A stretch of 64,000 nucleotides of DNA, taken from NCBI GenBank assembly GCA_019925105.1, contig JAHGAU010000038.1, positions 124,001 to 188,000 of the forward strand, read 5' to 3'. The stretch's first letter is position 1; every line of letters begins with the position of its first letter. This document shows, piece by piece, positions 1 through 11,736 of the stretch. The DNA comes from Niebla homalea (lineage: Eukaryota; Ascomycota; Lecanoromycetes; Lecanorales; Ramalinaceae). The notes beneath the pieces are model-generated. The model saw only the letters and a list, made by a program, of their open reading frames with translations, had not been told where the DNA came from and made no database searches. The translations under genes were made by a program, and so were the position numbers.

Positions 1-973
1 AATAAGCTTATATTCTTTTAAGTTATTATTTATTTAAATTTAACTTTTTTAATTTTAAAATTAAATTAATTTTATAATAATCCCGTTATTTAATATTAAA
101 ATTATTTAATATAAATACTTAAATACTTAAAGAGTATATTAAATTTAAGCTTATACTTTTAATATAACGGCGGATTACTTAAATATTTTATAAATACCGC
201 GTTTATTAACAATAAAAATAATAGGAAATCGTTATATAATTTTATAATATTAAGTATTAATATAATATATATATAATATATTCGGAAATAACGTACCGTT
301 ATTATTTTTATTATAAAAGTTAAATATATAGCTTTTTCTAAAAGGTATAAAGTAAATATTTAATCTATAAAATAAATTAATAAGACCAGATTCTTTAAAA
401 ATTATAAGTTTATCGTTTTATTTAATAATAATAATAATAATATCTTCCTTATTAAAAATCCGGAAAATTATTTACGGATTAAATATATTAACGTTTAATA
501 TTATTTTATTTAGGAAAAAGTATAAGAAAACCTTATTTTAATAAAATATATTAATATTAAAGATTAATTTATAAATATTATAATAAAGTCTTTATTAAAA
601 TAATTTTTTAAAATAAATTAATTAAAGCTCGGATTATATTTAATAAATTAATAATAATATTATTATTATAAATTTATTATAACTTTAAAAAGGGAATAAT
701 ATATAAGGGTATTCCGCGGTTATCTTAATAACCTTTATATTGGAGACCTTATCGCATAAAGGCCTACCAGACGGTTTTTTATTAACGGTATTATAGGTAT
801 ACCGGTATATAAAATGCGGTAAATATACGGTTATTAAACGGTCCTTAAAATGGATACAAATACGGTCGTTGTCACAGTGTAATTAGACAAGCATAGTGGT
901 AGACTCAATACAAGTGATTCGGCTTACTCACCCTTCCCCCTGCACACTGCACCCATTTGCGCATATTGCATCA
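1..973 (+). mobile_element. Ty1/copia LTR retrotransposon, 3' end, RIP-degraded (cut by window edge)
   Basis: Very AT-rich sequence that is the inverted counterpart of the right end (about 28,523-29,520) of the complete element. Read on the + strand, about 470-660 still resembles the C-terminal end of copia RNase H (a YINVQYYFIQEK-like stretch, then an LGL-like ending), so coding runs left to right and 697-973 is the 3' LTR. Cytosine survives mostly in CG and CC contexts, as expected after RIP. No open frame remains. The element begins outside the window, so its target duplication cannot be checked. Confidence 0.88.
697..973 (+). repeat. 3' LTR of the left copia element
   Basis: Matches the LTRs at 28,523-28,820 and 34,062-34,360 in reverse orientation. 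It starts TAATATA (a mutated TGATGCA) and ends TGCATCA, the family's inverted termini. At 277 bp it is shorter than the other two because it carries one, not two, copies of the terminal 23-bp module ending in GGTATTCCGCGG. Bases from about 855 to 973 are GC-normal and nearly identical to the other element's un-mutated LTR end; the inner part is heavily mutated. Confidence 0.88.
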
Positions 974-1136
974 ACATTCAATCTGCGGTCACGTGCTTTC
1001 GTGTCCAAGCTAATCAAACTTAAATATAGACCAGGTTTAATTTCTCCGGCACCGCTGCTCTCGAAGCCACCCTCTAGGATCTTGACATGAGCAGGTCTTT
1101 AACACTGGCAAAAATACCATTAAGAGTCTTCCCTTT

Positions 1137-1950
1137 CTATGGGATAGGGGTTTCATCAAGGACGCGATCCGGAGCCCCAGGTTTGTCTTCATGAACGGTA
1201 ATGCTAGCGCTGGCAGCAAGAATATTAAATTCAGTTTCCAACCATTTCGCCATACTGTACTCAAGGCTGTTCCTGTCAATCAGTGTTTGCGCCCCATCAT
1301 GGCTGCGAATGCTGCACCCTATCCTCCTCAACTCATGAGACCATCAGTGCCATTGCTGAGGAGGGATCATGCTCGTAGACACGATACGACGATGAGGATC
1401 AATCAAGTGAGTCATGAGGGATTTCAGGTGACCTTTGCAAGAGGTATCCTGCAACTCTATATTGTTGTATCTCATCTGGAGTATCTGTGGATTCCAAATC
1501 AGCTCGTCCTTTCTGATCCCCCACAAGTGAGGCATAGCACAACGGGTGCGGAGGACTGACATTCAGAAAACATATGGCGCGTTTCTCGCGGATCACGACA
1601 TCGCCTAGCTCCTGCACGCAAGGTCCGCCAAATTTGATCCCGGAGGTGTCCTCCGTATCTGGAGTGGTTAAAGTTATGGTATTGAGATCCATGGGCTCGT
1701 CATTGGGGACACGGCGACGGAAAGAGATCGAGTCTTCACGGATGTTAGGATGTAAGTAGCAGTAGAGGACGGTAGCGCAAATGCGTTAGATTTGCATACG
1801 GTGCTTCAGCAAGATAGCCATTATCTCCGAAAGCCTTGACGCAACCTGGAACCAACGGCGAAAGTCCCGCCAGATGAGTGACTCGGACTCGAGATGCGAG
1901 ATGCGAGACGCGAGACCGTCCGGCGTAAATCCTGCTTGTGGACAGGCTCA
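1137..1950 (-). pseudogene. Decayed DUF4246-family gene
   Basis: On the minus strand about 1,790-1,540 reads HICATVLYCY-like, SFRRRV, then FGGPCVQELG, and continues after a possible intron (GTCAGT donor near 1,550, CTCCAG acceptor near 1,472) as GHLKSL and DPHRRIVSTSMIPPQQ. These follow the C-terminal core of fungal DUF4246 proteins, a conserved family of unknown role. An in-frame TAA lies near 1,787, where the family has Glu, and a TGA at 1,344-1,346 where Trp is expected; the frame then stays open to 1,137. The upstream half is scattered over several frames. The gene starts about 160 bp from the RIP-mutated LTR. Family assignment is from motif memory. Confidence 0.6.
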
Positions 1951-2863
1951 AACAGATGGATCTGCTCGAGAATCTCTATGATCTTTAATGTGACCTCACA
2001 AGAAGCAGTCCCATCTGAGGTTTCCGCAGTATGTGGTGGAACATTTTGACATTTGGATGACGTACACAGATCTCGCCTCCACAAGACTTCCTTGACAGCG
2101 ACAGGGAGCAAATTTCATGAGATTAGTCCTGGGCTCTCTGAAACTTCGCATTATATGTTAAGCCCCCAGATTATAGGAACGAAATGCAAAAAGTGCGAAA
2201 GGGTTTGGCCCAAATAGGGTGTTACTGGGGTGGAAAAACTGGGGGCACTGCACAACCAACCGAAGGCCAGTCTCCTCACTGTAAGCACAATGTCGAATGA
2301 ATGAACCCAACTAGATGGTAAGTTTGGACCAAGATAAGGCAGCGTGATGGATGTAGATGAGATGGTCATAATCTACTGATGGATCTATTGACTGAAGAAT
2401 TAGTCGGCGTTGGGGAGGGAATCCGCTTGCCTCACGCACATACCTGGATGCACATGTGTCTGGCTCAATCACCCTATGTGTCGAAATGCTAATTATCTCT
2501 TGTCATTGAAACGGGTAAATCTTCTCGAAGCTCTCGCTTTTCAGGGTTCCATGCTGCCTTTCCCTAGCTCTGTAGTCCCTGTCCATGACTGTCTTCTACC
2601 ATTCGATGCCTTAAGTGCCCCTATTTGGCTCCGGCGTGCCCTTCTGCTCGTCATAGCACGTTTCGTGGTCAGATAGCCGTCCCATTGTGGCTTTTTTAGA
2701 AGGGAGCCATTCTAGATACCTTCAAATATCGGATAACGGTAGAATCCCACTCCATGTGAGTCACTTCGATCACTGTTCAATGGGATCTAGATGTGAAGGC
2801 GATAGAGCAGACCTGCTTCCCCAAATCTCGTTCGCTCAGAATCTTATTGAATGGCTTATGGCT
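1951..2863. other. Region without recognisable gene
   Basis: Only short open frames with no motif I recognise. It may hold the lost 5' part of the DUF4246 remnant and the 3' flank of the ankyrin gene. Confidence 0.5.
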
Positions 2864-4916
2864 TTATTTGGGTTTTGCCAATATAGCTGCATTTCGTCCA
2901 CGCGGACGAAGTGCTACTAGCTTGGAAGCAATCGTATGGAGAGGTGTCATCTTGGAAGCCGGTCTGGAAGAAGCCTGACGGGGTCCTTCTGATAATGCTG
3001 GCGTCCCTAATTGTGTCCCTAAAGATGGTCTGTCTCGTATTACCGACTTCTGGACCGCTGTCGAGTCCTGCGCCAAGCGATGCTCCAGTATTTCAACAAT
3101 AGATTTGGATTGATCCTCTAGATACATGAACGACGTGCCATAATCGTTTTTTGGGGTGGGCTTTTTTGTTGAAAAGTAGACAGAAGGTATATTGTTGAGA
3201 TCACCTTCAACTAAGGCATGCGCCATCCGAACGTTATGCGGCAATACAGTCGCTCCCTTGTCGAGCAAGAAAAATATCAGCGAAATAGATGAACCGACAA
3301 TGGCGACGTCCAATGGGCAAAGTATGCGATTTGAGCTACGGTCAGGTTCACGTGAATAATTCACGTCCGCTCCAAGCTCGATCAACAAGTCGGCGCAGAA
3401 GCAAAATGCCGGACGAGTAAGCGCGAGCATCAAGGGACTACCGTAAGCTGAATGGCCGTTGACATCTGCGCCATGTTCCATGAGTTTACGGACCGCAAAG
3501 CAATCGTGTCGAGCGGCAGCAAGGTGTAGGAGAGTGAAGGAAGTTTCACCGCTGTGATTTAACCTTGCGTTTGCATCTGCTCCGCTGTTGAGCAGGATAT
3601 CAAAGGTGTCATGTCGGTGTCTCGCCTTGCAAAGGGGGGTCCAGTTGGAAAAGGTGAGCCTAAGCGTTACCGAATGATGAGACCATGGGCGATTAACATC
3701 CGCGCCGTTTGCAATTAAAGCTGCAACTACCATGGGCAGCTTCCTCTCGATAGCGTCTTGTAATGCGAAGAATAAACTTCCAGGACTGACATATGAGATG
3801 CGGGCAGTGTTATGAATAATGTCTAAGGCTGCAACGCTATCGCCCTTATTGATGGAATGGAGCAGCTGCTTCTTTGTTGGGGATTGCGTTTCGGCAAAGA
3901 TTGTAGAAACGGTGATGGGTTTTTCAGGTGGCCTTCGTACGACTCTGAGAGGTGATGGTAGGTCTCTGGAGTCCGTTATAACCGGTATTGAGGGCAAAGA
4001 ACCAATGTCATCCTGGAATGTGCGGAGCCGAGACTCAAAAGTATCATTTTGCTGCGCCACGCTCATCGTCTCATGGTCCGAGTCAGTATCCGAAGGGTAC
4101 GGTGTAGCGCATCCTGGATCAAGCCTCGAGGAAAGAGCTAGGGCCGACGTGAGGTCCAGCTGGACCAGTGGACCCTCATCATTATTCGCCACCGTTGCTC
4201 TTTCGTTGAAGGCCCCCTTATCAGCTGCCTGGACTAGCCAGTCAAGGATGAAATCTCGATTGGCGTCAAAGGCAGTCACAGAGATACCAATCTCGTCCAG
4301 ATCTCCCTCCAGGTGACTTTGTCGTTAGCCGACAAACTGTCAATGGTTTTGTTGGATAGTAAGGAGGCTTCGTGTTTTCCATGCTGATATTCTTCGACGA
4401 GGATTTTCAATTTTTGCTCGACGCGGACTTGAGAAGTGCTAGAAGCGATGAGCTGTGAGACCGTCACTATTTCTGGACGTCTCAGACCTCAGGAAGACTC
4501 CAAGCATGCTGATACTCGACATGAGGCGAGCCCGTATCTCAGCAATACTTTTAGCGCCCCACCTCATACGATCCCATGTTCGTTTACTTTGCGTTCCCAG
4601 GCTTTCGTACTTCTTCAGCAGCCCCTGCAGTTCTTCGAGAACTGATTGACAGCCCTTGTACACCGTCTCAAGCCTGGCGTGACTTTGAAATGGTAGGGGG
4701 TGGTGTAGAACGGTCTCTTCCGCTTCCTTGAGCACTGCGTGGAGGGATAAGACCTCGATGCTAATCTTGCCAAAGCTCTCGGGAGCACCTTTACCTGTCA
4801 TATATCAGCAATCATAATGTGTGCCTCCAACGTCGCTCACAGGATTTGTAGACATCCCAAGCCAAGGTGCCTACAGCCACGAAGTCGCCAACCCCGAAGC
4901 CAAAGGGTACCGGCAT
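2864..4916 (-). pseudogene. Fungal STAND-N-terminal/ankyrin-repeat protein, frameshifted
   Basis: Start ATG at 4,916 (MPVPFGFGVGDFVAVG), the usual beginning of the fungal N-terminal domain of STAND/NLR-like proteins. Exon 1 is 4,916-4,841. Intron 4,840-4,796 (GTGAGC...GACAG) and a second at 4,487-4,439 (49 nt) keep phase and link KGAPESFGKIS to SQVRVEQKLK. Near 4,290 the frame breaks: TWRE must continue as LDEIGISVTAFDANRDF in another frame, with no usable intron between. From 4,279 to 2,864 a 471-residue frame is intact and carries four to five ankyrin repeats (GADVN/GADAN turns, TLLHLAAARHD). Proteins of this type are thought to be scaffolds or receptors in non-self recognition. A downstream start at 4,279 could still give a repeat-only protein, and a sequencing error is the alternative. 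Confidence 0.65.
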
Positions 4917-5840
4917 GTCGCCAATTGACCGTCCAGTTCCCAGATTTCAGGTGAATACCACTCGCTGCAGGTGTCGGAGCTGAGGATAAAGAGACATAGA
5001 AGCATGGAGGAGGGAAGCGCCGAGACGGCGAGGACCCCTTCCCCCCTCTCTCCCCCCCCCAGCCTTGTTCTCTCAAGCTCAGGCGGTGCAGGTATATTGC
5101 AACATACTGCCGCAGCAGCATGTCGAGCCGAGGTGTTGGCACCCAATCATCCGATGGAGACCTGTGCAGCAATTGCACTGGCTAAACCCAAGCGAGGATG
5201 ATTGCATGTGCGGCATGTGCACCGTAAAGGAAATTGATTGGTGTGGTATCAGACCGACTCGGCAAAACCAGGGCAACGTGTGGGAGTTCCTGGGTGTGGA
5301 TGAAGACGCTGTTTACAGGACGCTGTCTACAGTGAGCCATCCCGCTGGCTCCGCTGGGATAGGAGATTCAAGTGCAGACCATGTCGCGCCAGCTGTAGGC
5401 CACACTCGAGATGGTCACCTGGAGTCTAGGATTGGAGATTGGAGAGAGCAGGGAAATCCAAATGCTGGCGAGGCTGAGGCTGAGGCTGAATGCGGAAGTC
5501 TTGGTCTTGGCGTCGAAAAAGATTAGATTAGTTCCAGGTCGATGGCCGCGGTGTTTTTAATTTTCCTTTTTTCCGTGCCGATTGCGGGAATGTTGAGCCA
5601 AAAATAAGCCAAGATCCATAGACATTACGACGTCTGATACCTTGCACAGACTCTACCAAGCGCGGCTACATGCAAGGACTCAGACCGCAATCAAGACTCG
5701 GCGAACTCGATTGGAGGAGGGTGTTCTGAATCTTGATGGGAAGAAGGCAGCTTATCACACGCCAGAAGCACGAGACCTCAATTACTGTGGCTCCGTCATC
5801 AACTACCCACGAACCAGAGATGTGAGACTCCTGAGCGAAG
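4917..5840. other. Divergent intergenic region, C-rich patch
   Basis: Separates the ankyrin gene (minus) from MDM34 (plus). A run of C tracts at about 5,036-5,061 could form an i-motif, or a G-quadruplex on the other strand. Open frames here (for example 5,065-5,526) have no recognisable domain. Confidence 0.5.
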
Positions 5841-7744
5841 ATGGCATTCAATTTCAAGTGGTCTCCTCTCGCGGCCGATACATCCTTCTACCTGCGCGCC
5901 CAAGAATTGCTCACTACCGCCTTGAACAAATCTCCGAAACCACCCATCATCGTCGACGAGATCATCGTCAACGAGCTGAACCTCGGCGATGTCCCTCCGG
6001 AACTCGAAGTATTGGAGATAGGTGACTTGGACCTGGATCGCTTTCGGGGGGTGTTCAAGATGGTCTACAAGGGAAACGCCTTCATGACCCTCAAGACCAG
6101 GGTTCAGGCCAACCCGTTAAACACCTACCTTTCCACCAAGCCGTCCTTTGCCTCACCTCAACCCTTGGCGGCTGCTTCTGGCTTGACAATACCCATCCAG
6201 ATCAGCTTGTCGGAGATCAGGCTGGATGCGGTCATCATACTGGTCTACTCCTCGACCAAGGGCGTAACGCTTGTGTTTAGGAATGATCCGTTGCAATCCC
6301 TCAGAGTATCAAGCACTTTCGACGCCATCCCCTTTGTCCGTGACTATCTGCAGAAGGAGATCGATCGCCAACTTCGCACTCTTCTCATGGACGAGCTGCC
6401 ATTGATCCTCCATCGCTTGTCCCTCCGCTTGTTCAACAAAGAGTTTCAGGAAAATGAAGGACAGACTACAGATTCACAGGAAGGAAAACTCGAAGACAGC
6501 AAGGTTGTTGATCCTCTGGCCTCCCCGCCTCAAGATCCGGTTGACCTAGCCGGCAATACTCTGGACCCAACCCAAATTGCCAACCTATCCCTCGATCCAG
6601 GCTCCGAAATGCACGCCTTGTTCTCACACAAGAACCTCCTTCATCTAGGTGCCCTTACCCATTCCCATCGTACACTCTCCCTCTTCACGCCCAGCATCCG
6701 TGATGCCGTTTTTCGCGCCTGGGCTGGACCAACTGAGCGTGGCGAGATCCGCAACCCCCACCTTGGAGGCATCGGCAAAGGATCGACGCCCGTACTATCT
6801 CGCTCACAATCCTACACCGGTGGAATGAGCACCAATTACGCTTTCTCATCTACTTCCAATACCTCCTCTCCCATAACCGAATACCCACCCTCCTCCATCC
6901 TGCACAGACCAACTCTATCAACGCAATCTTCCACAATGAATCTCTCCACACTCTCCTCGCGAACCACAAAACCAGGTCGCAAGAAGAAACGGCGGGTCGT
7001 CAATCTCCGTAAACAAGCCACGACCACTGCCACTACAGAGGGCAGCGCAGCTGGCTCGATAGGCAACGAGCCAGGCTCTATCAGCGGCGAGGGAAGCAGC
7101 ACCTACTCCTCAGCCACTACAGCAGACAGCACCCCTTCCACTCCCCTTGACACATCACCACTCCGACCGCGTACACCCGAGCACGAACCTGGGGACACAG
7201 ATGTTGGGCAGACACCTCCCCGGCTCCCTCCCAAGCACACGGCCACACCTCACGGACCGTCAGAGCGAGAACGAGGCGCCTCTTCTTTGACCATATTAAA
7301 CCCACCAATCTCCCCTCTAGACGACCGCACCCCCGACAAAGTCAATACCTTCCCCCTCGACCCGCCCCTCATCTCGACAACGACGCAACACCCTCCTCAT
7401 CCACAGCGCCTCCTCGCCATCGACCAAGCCTTCACCGCCAATCAGTGACCCTCCAACCCTCTCACCTCCCTACCCTCACATCCTCCAGAGAGAAATCTTC
7501 CTCACAACTAAGACAGCTCGACCCTTCCCCCTTCATCGAAGAAGAGATGCCACACGGACAGGAGGTGGGACTGGATCAAGGCGCATCCATCTGGATGAAC
7601 AAGATCGCGGGCGAGATCTTGAGGAAGGTGGATGAGAAGAGGAGGGAAGATAGTGGTGGTGCTACCGACAGCGATTTCTGGAGACGTGGCAGCGCCGGTA
7701 GCGTTGGCGAGGAGAAGGGTCCCCCGCCTGCTTACGGGGCGTGA
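5841..7744 (+). CDS. MDM34: Mitochondrial distribution and morphology protein 34 (ERMES subunit)
   Basis: Starts [10 protein letters not shown], the near-invariant start of fungal Mdm34, and continues with the SMP/TULIP lipid-transfer domain over about residues 1-200 ([43 protein letters not shown]). Mdm34 is the outer-mitochondrial-membrane component of the ER-mitochondria encounter structure and carries phospholipids between the two membranes. The rest is low-complexity Ser/Thr/Pro with a basic patch (GRKKKRR). The first frame stops at 7,446, but a 44-nt intron (GTGACC at 7,445 to CCAG at 7,488) joins in phase to a second exon encoding [12 protein letters not shown] and the PPPAYG end expected of the family, giving about 619 residues. 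The intron is short and is the least certain part. Confidence 0.93.
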
Positions 7745-8755
7745 GTGCCTAGGTAGGGAGTGGGGAAAGCGACGGTGGTCTGTTCAGGGGATAGATGGCG
7801 TTTGGAGAGAATGGTGGGGATAAAGACGTTTGCATCCTTGACACAATCAGTCATCAGGCTGGTAACAGGTTGGGCAAAAAAGGTCTGGGTGGATCATGGT
7901 ATCTTTTGACTCTCGGCTCGCGGTGTGTACGGATGATGTAGCAACGTGGTAGGCGCCACAGGCATGAGCTACGGACACGAATCTGGGAAAACGGCCATTG
8001 GAGCATGGCCACCAAAAAAACACCTTGAGGCTGGTGGATAGCTCGAGCAGGGGGAAAGCTCGAGGTGTTACTTTGGGATCTCTCGATGGTCGAGGCGTTT
8101 GTGGCTTTGGAACATTTTGAATATAAAAGGAATGATGTGCGGGCCCTTTACTTGTCTAGACAATCGGCATGGAACGCTGGTCTGGGACAAGGTCATGGGG
8201 GGTTTGGGGTTGGGGGGGGTGGTTTTGGGAAATGAAGTATGCATGCATTAGATACCCCCCCTCTCCCTCTGCTCTCTTCGTGTACAACAACCTCCTATAA
8301 CAAAAGTCGAATGACTGCCTTCCCCGGGGCAATGAAAATGGGCTATTGCTACCACAGAGCCTGTCCTGTACATCAACGCGGCGGGAAAACGAGAGTCTCG
8401 ATGATGATGATCAGGTGATTGATAATCGATACCCATTCCGATGCACCAGCACCGGCCTAGGCTCAATTGTCGGCTCCCCCAAGCCATGGGTTGTGGGCCA
8501 CCCCATTCTCGGACTTCCCCTGTAGCACACCACGGACGGTGACCACATCCCAAGGCCGAGGGCACTACTCCTGAAGAACTCCAAATCCAAGTATGTACAA
8601 TCCTTACATGATCAAGACCTTCTGTAGCCTCGTTGACCGGGCGTGAGGCCGGTATAAAGAGTGCCGTCTATGATTGGCAAAGACGCCATCGCCATGCTTC
8701 TTGTCACACTTTTCTTCAACCTTCTCTATGTGGGAGGGCTTCACTGGGGAGGGGG
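7745..8755. other. Convergent intergenic region with G-rich block
   Basis: 3' flanks of MDM34 (plus) and the family-25 glycosyltransferase (minus). It contains the G-run cluster at 8,197-8,229, annotated separately. No gene recognised. Confidence 0.5.
8197..8229 (+). other. G-quadruplex-capable G-run cluster
   Basis: Four or more G tracts (6, 4, 8 and 3 bases) separated by short T-containing loops, between two convergent genes. The sequence fits the G4 pattern; any role in termination is inference. Confidence 0.6.
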
Positions 8756-10318
8756 TTAGGGAGTTGTCTCTTCCTGGGCATCCTGCGGCCTCTGCTCCTC
8801 CTCACTAGCAAACACGCTCCCATCCGGTATCCAGTTTGGATTTTGTCCCTCTTGCAGATCCACAACCCTATGCCTCGTGGGCCCGGGGTCAACCTGCGGC
8901 GGTGGGTCATCCAGCCATTGACTTTGTAGCTCTTCGCCGTTGAGTAATCGATCCTGGTTTAAGCGGATGCTGTGGATCATATTGGCCGTATACGCCACGG
9001 TGCGCACCTGGACCTGGTCTGGGGAGTATTGATTGATATTACTATCCCGCATGATCCCACCGGCGGTCTTATGGCTGTCCACAAGGGTGGGGAACACGCC
9101 GATGCAGTTGAAAGGGTTTTCCTGATCCTGGCACATGTCGCCGATACCCAAATCGATGGGTGTCCAGGTCTTGCGCATCGCCTGTGCACGGAGCACTTTC
9201 TGCGCGCCCTGGTAGGATAAGGCGTAGGCGTACAGACAGATGCCGTAGTCGGTGCGGAAGACGGCGCGCGTGGTGTCCTTCTCGTTGGAGATGTTGGGGA
9301 TGGTGTGGAAGGAAAGGCGGCGGTAGGGGCGCGCGACGGTGGGGTCATTCTCGATGAGGTAGCGTTGCTGCGTGCCTGTGGCGCCGCTGTCGGTGGTGTG
9401 GCGTTCTTGCGGGGGGGTCTCTCCGTGTTTGAGGGAGGAAGGGCATTCGGTGATGGAGCAGTGGCCGAGCCAGAGGAGGTCCCAGTCGTCGCCGTAGGGA
9501 GATTGGGCGGCTTGCGGATTGTTCGGGTGGGAAGGGTTGGTGGAGAAGAAGCGGCTACCCCGGGCGAAGTCGACGAGTTGGTCTTTAAGGCGCACGTCCC
9601 AATCGGAGTCGTCTTCGATCATGAGGGCGGAGGCAAGGCGGTTTTCGACGATGCTGTAGATGCATGTATTTCAGTCACGGGCTACTGCAAGCTATGAAGC
9701 GGGGAAGGGGGGAAGGGGGGAAAGAGGAGGGGGCAACGAAAAGCGACGCACGTTCGGGCGAAGTTCACGTGGGCGCGCCATGTTCCTACTACAGGGTTGC
9801 GTTCTCGATGGTCTTTCTAAGAATGGTGTCAGACACTGTCCTTGTCGCCAACGAGATGCTTGTACGCACGGTCAAGCCTTCCAATGAGGGCAACGATTTG
9901 TCCGAAACGGTAGCCCCCAGGATGCCGGGTGCGATGTCGGCTTTGAAGCCTGTGAGGGAGGAGGAGAGGACGAAGGCATCAAGTCGATCGCCCCGTTCAG
10001 GGAGGTTGAGGACGTAAATCTTTTGGAACTATTGTTTACACACAGTCAGTCAGGGTAGTATAATCCGGCCAAGGGCTTCGGATGGTATAGACTCACTCCC
10101 AAGCTCTCATTCCTTATTTGAGCATCGAAATCGAGGGGATCATAATCGAGGTCGTCGCCTGATATGGCACCTGCTTCCCTTAGGACGGATTGAACGGCAT
10201 TGCGTGTCTTCACAGCGCCGTTGTGGTTGGACCAGAGGTGGATGGCAAAGGCGAAGAAGGACAGGGCACTAATGATGGGATAGAAGCCCGTGGGGCCAAA
10301 GAAACGTTTGATGGCCAT
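8756..10318 (-). CDS. Glycosyltransferase family 25 protein, type-II membrane
   Basis: Four exons: 10,318-10,097, 10,028-9,870, 9,816-9,752 and 9,653-8,756, all with GT-AG introns in matching phase, giving about 447 residues. Exon 1 encodes a short cytosolic end and one membrane anchor (about residues 13-30, FYPIISALSFFAFAIHLW), as in Golgi type-II enzymes. Exon 2 opens with FQKIYVLNLPERGDR, the family-25 signature; exon 3 has VGTWRAHVNFAR; exon 4 has ASALMIEDDSDWD, whose acidic EDD is the expected nucleotide-sugar/metal site. Family 25 enzymes transfer galactose or glucose to protein or glycan acceptors; the substrate here is unknown. It lies 1.4 kb from the next glycosyltransferase on the same strand. 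Intron 3 contains a G/C-run block. Confidence 0.87.
9698..9735 (+). other. G-run block inside intron 3 of the family-25 glycosyltransferase
   Basis: G tracts of 4, 6, 6 and 5 separated by AA or AAAGAGGA on the + strand (template strand for the gene). It lies within the 9,751-9,654 intron and forms its pyrimidine-rich stretch when read in the sense direction. Confidence 0.6.
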
Positions 10319-11736
10319 CTCTCATACAGGCATCATCGTCCCATCATGTACTGAGTATCTCAACCTAGAAGCAATAAAGCAATAGGAGACTGGTTCTATT
10401 CCGTAATATGCTCTTGAGTAAAGTTGGTGTAAATGCTGACCCAGGCGCAGTCGGCCAAACACAAGATGGACAAGAAATTCAAGTGAATGTGTTCAGAAAG
10501 GGAAGGAGTCGGGACTGTCAAAGCCAGCTGACAGACTTTCGCATCACATCATAAGGGCTTGGTGGAAGTCATCATCTTGTGGTGGTTGTGGTGGGAGGGG
10601 CGCCATCCAGAAATGCAAGTTTGATAGACTCGGGAATATTGACTTCTGTGACGGAGGCGGAAAGTATGTGAGATGACAGAAAGATAAAAGGGATATGAAT
10701 CCGTAGTCGCATTTCATTTTACCTGCTCACATGTTATCGGGATATTATGTATGGTCATTACGCGGCCAAACCCACCCAAAACCCGTTCGTTGGATAGAAG
10801 CAATACTATAATAATACCGAGTATACCTACTTGTGATTGGTAATGCGCCTGACACGCAATGTCCGTGTTACCAATTCACCAAGCGAGATTCTCGATTCAC
10901 CTAGTCACTACCTAATGTATAATGACGTGTTGAAGGGGGACTAGTCCTTGGCAACATCTTGGCTAGGTCCGGATGCTCCCCCCTAAGCTCCCTTGAGGCT
11001 TAAGGTATGAAAGCTTTGGTCAGGGGGCCTGGCAGTCCAAAAGCTCAAGCTCGCTAGTGGCTCTTCTCGAGCACCTGCCCTGGCTTGCAAAACTTCTCCA
11101 GCTTGGTGGATTTCAATACAAGGGCACGTATTTTTGATGTGCATAGCACTAGGTACTATTATGAGCCTCTACTTTTCATCGCCTCAAGGGTCCACAGTGC
11201 TTGCTTGTTAGTTACTAGTATGCGTTCATTTCAAATACCTGTCTGCGATAAGTTAAATGGCTACCTTAGGATCAACCCTGAGGAAAGTCAATTCAAGAAG
11301 ATGGCAAGGATGGGTGCATCTAGCATGAGGATGCATTTTTCCACAATCACTGCAGCTGTATCAAAAGGGTATATAAATGCTATTGCATGAGCGACCTCGA
11401 ACTGCCGGGGCCTCTGCGTCTGCGTCTGCGTCTTCCCCCACTGCTGCAGTCTGCGGGACAAGATCACGATGTTGCTCAGATCGTCGTCTCGAAGTAGTGA
11501 TGATCACAAAATGATGTATTTGAGTCATGCACTTGGAAACCATGCACATGATGACATAGATTGCGGTCCCACAGCTTCTACTTCCGGTCATGGAGATCTG
11601 AGTGCCTTCCAAGCGGCTTGAGGAGGCATCCAATCCACCTTAAGCCACCAAAGCTTCACGAATGCTTCACTTAGCCTTCAAAGCTTCAAGAGACGTCAGC
11701 TCGAAGAGACGTCAGCTCGAGAGGGCCGGCCAAACT
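10319..11736. other. Intergenic region
   Basis: Promoter side of the family-25 gene and 3' flank of the next glycosyltransferase. A tandem pair of AGAGACGTCAGCTCGA units lies at about 11,687-11,720. No gene supported. Confidence 0.45.

Noticed and set aside
4439..4487. Apparent frameshift in the ankyrin/STAND gene near 4,470
   Set aside because: Explained by a 49-nt GT-AG intron that restores phase and the SQVRVEQKL motif; only the break near 4,290 remains.
5065..5526. 153-codon frame upstream of MDM34
   Set aside because: No domain; its composition follows local GAGGCT repeats; likely promoter or leader sequence.
11361..11633. Short frames between the glycosyltransferases
   Set aside because: No motif and inconsistent with neighbouring splice patterns.
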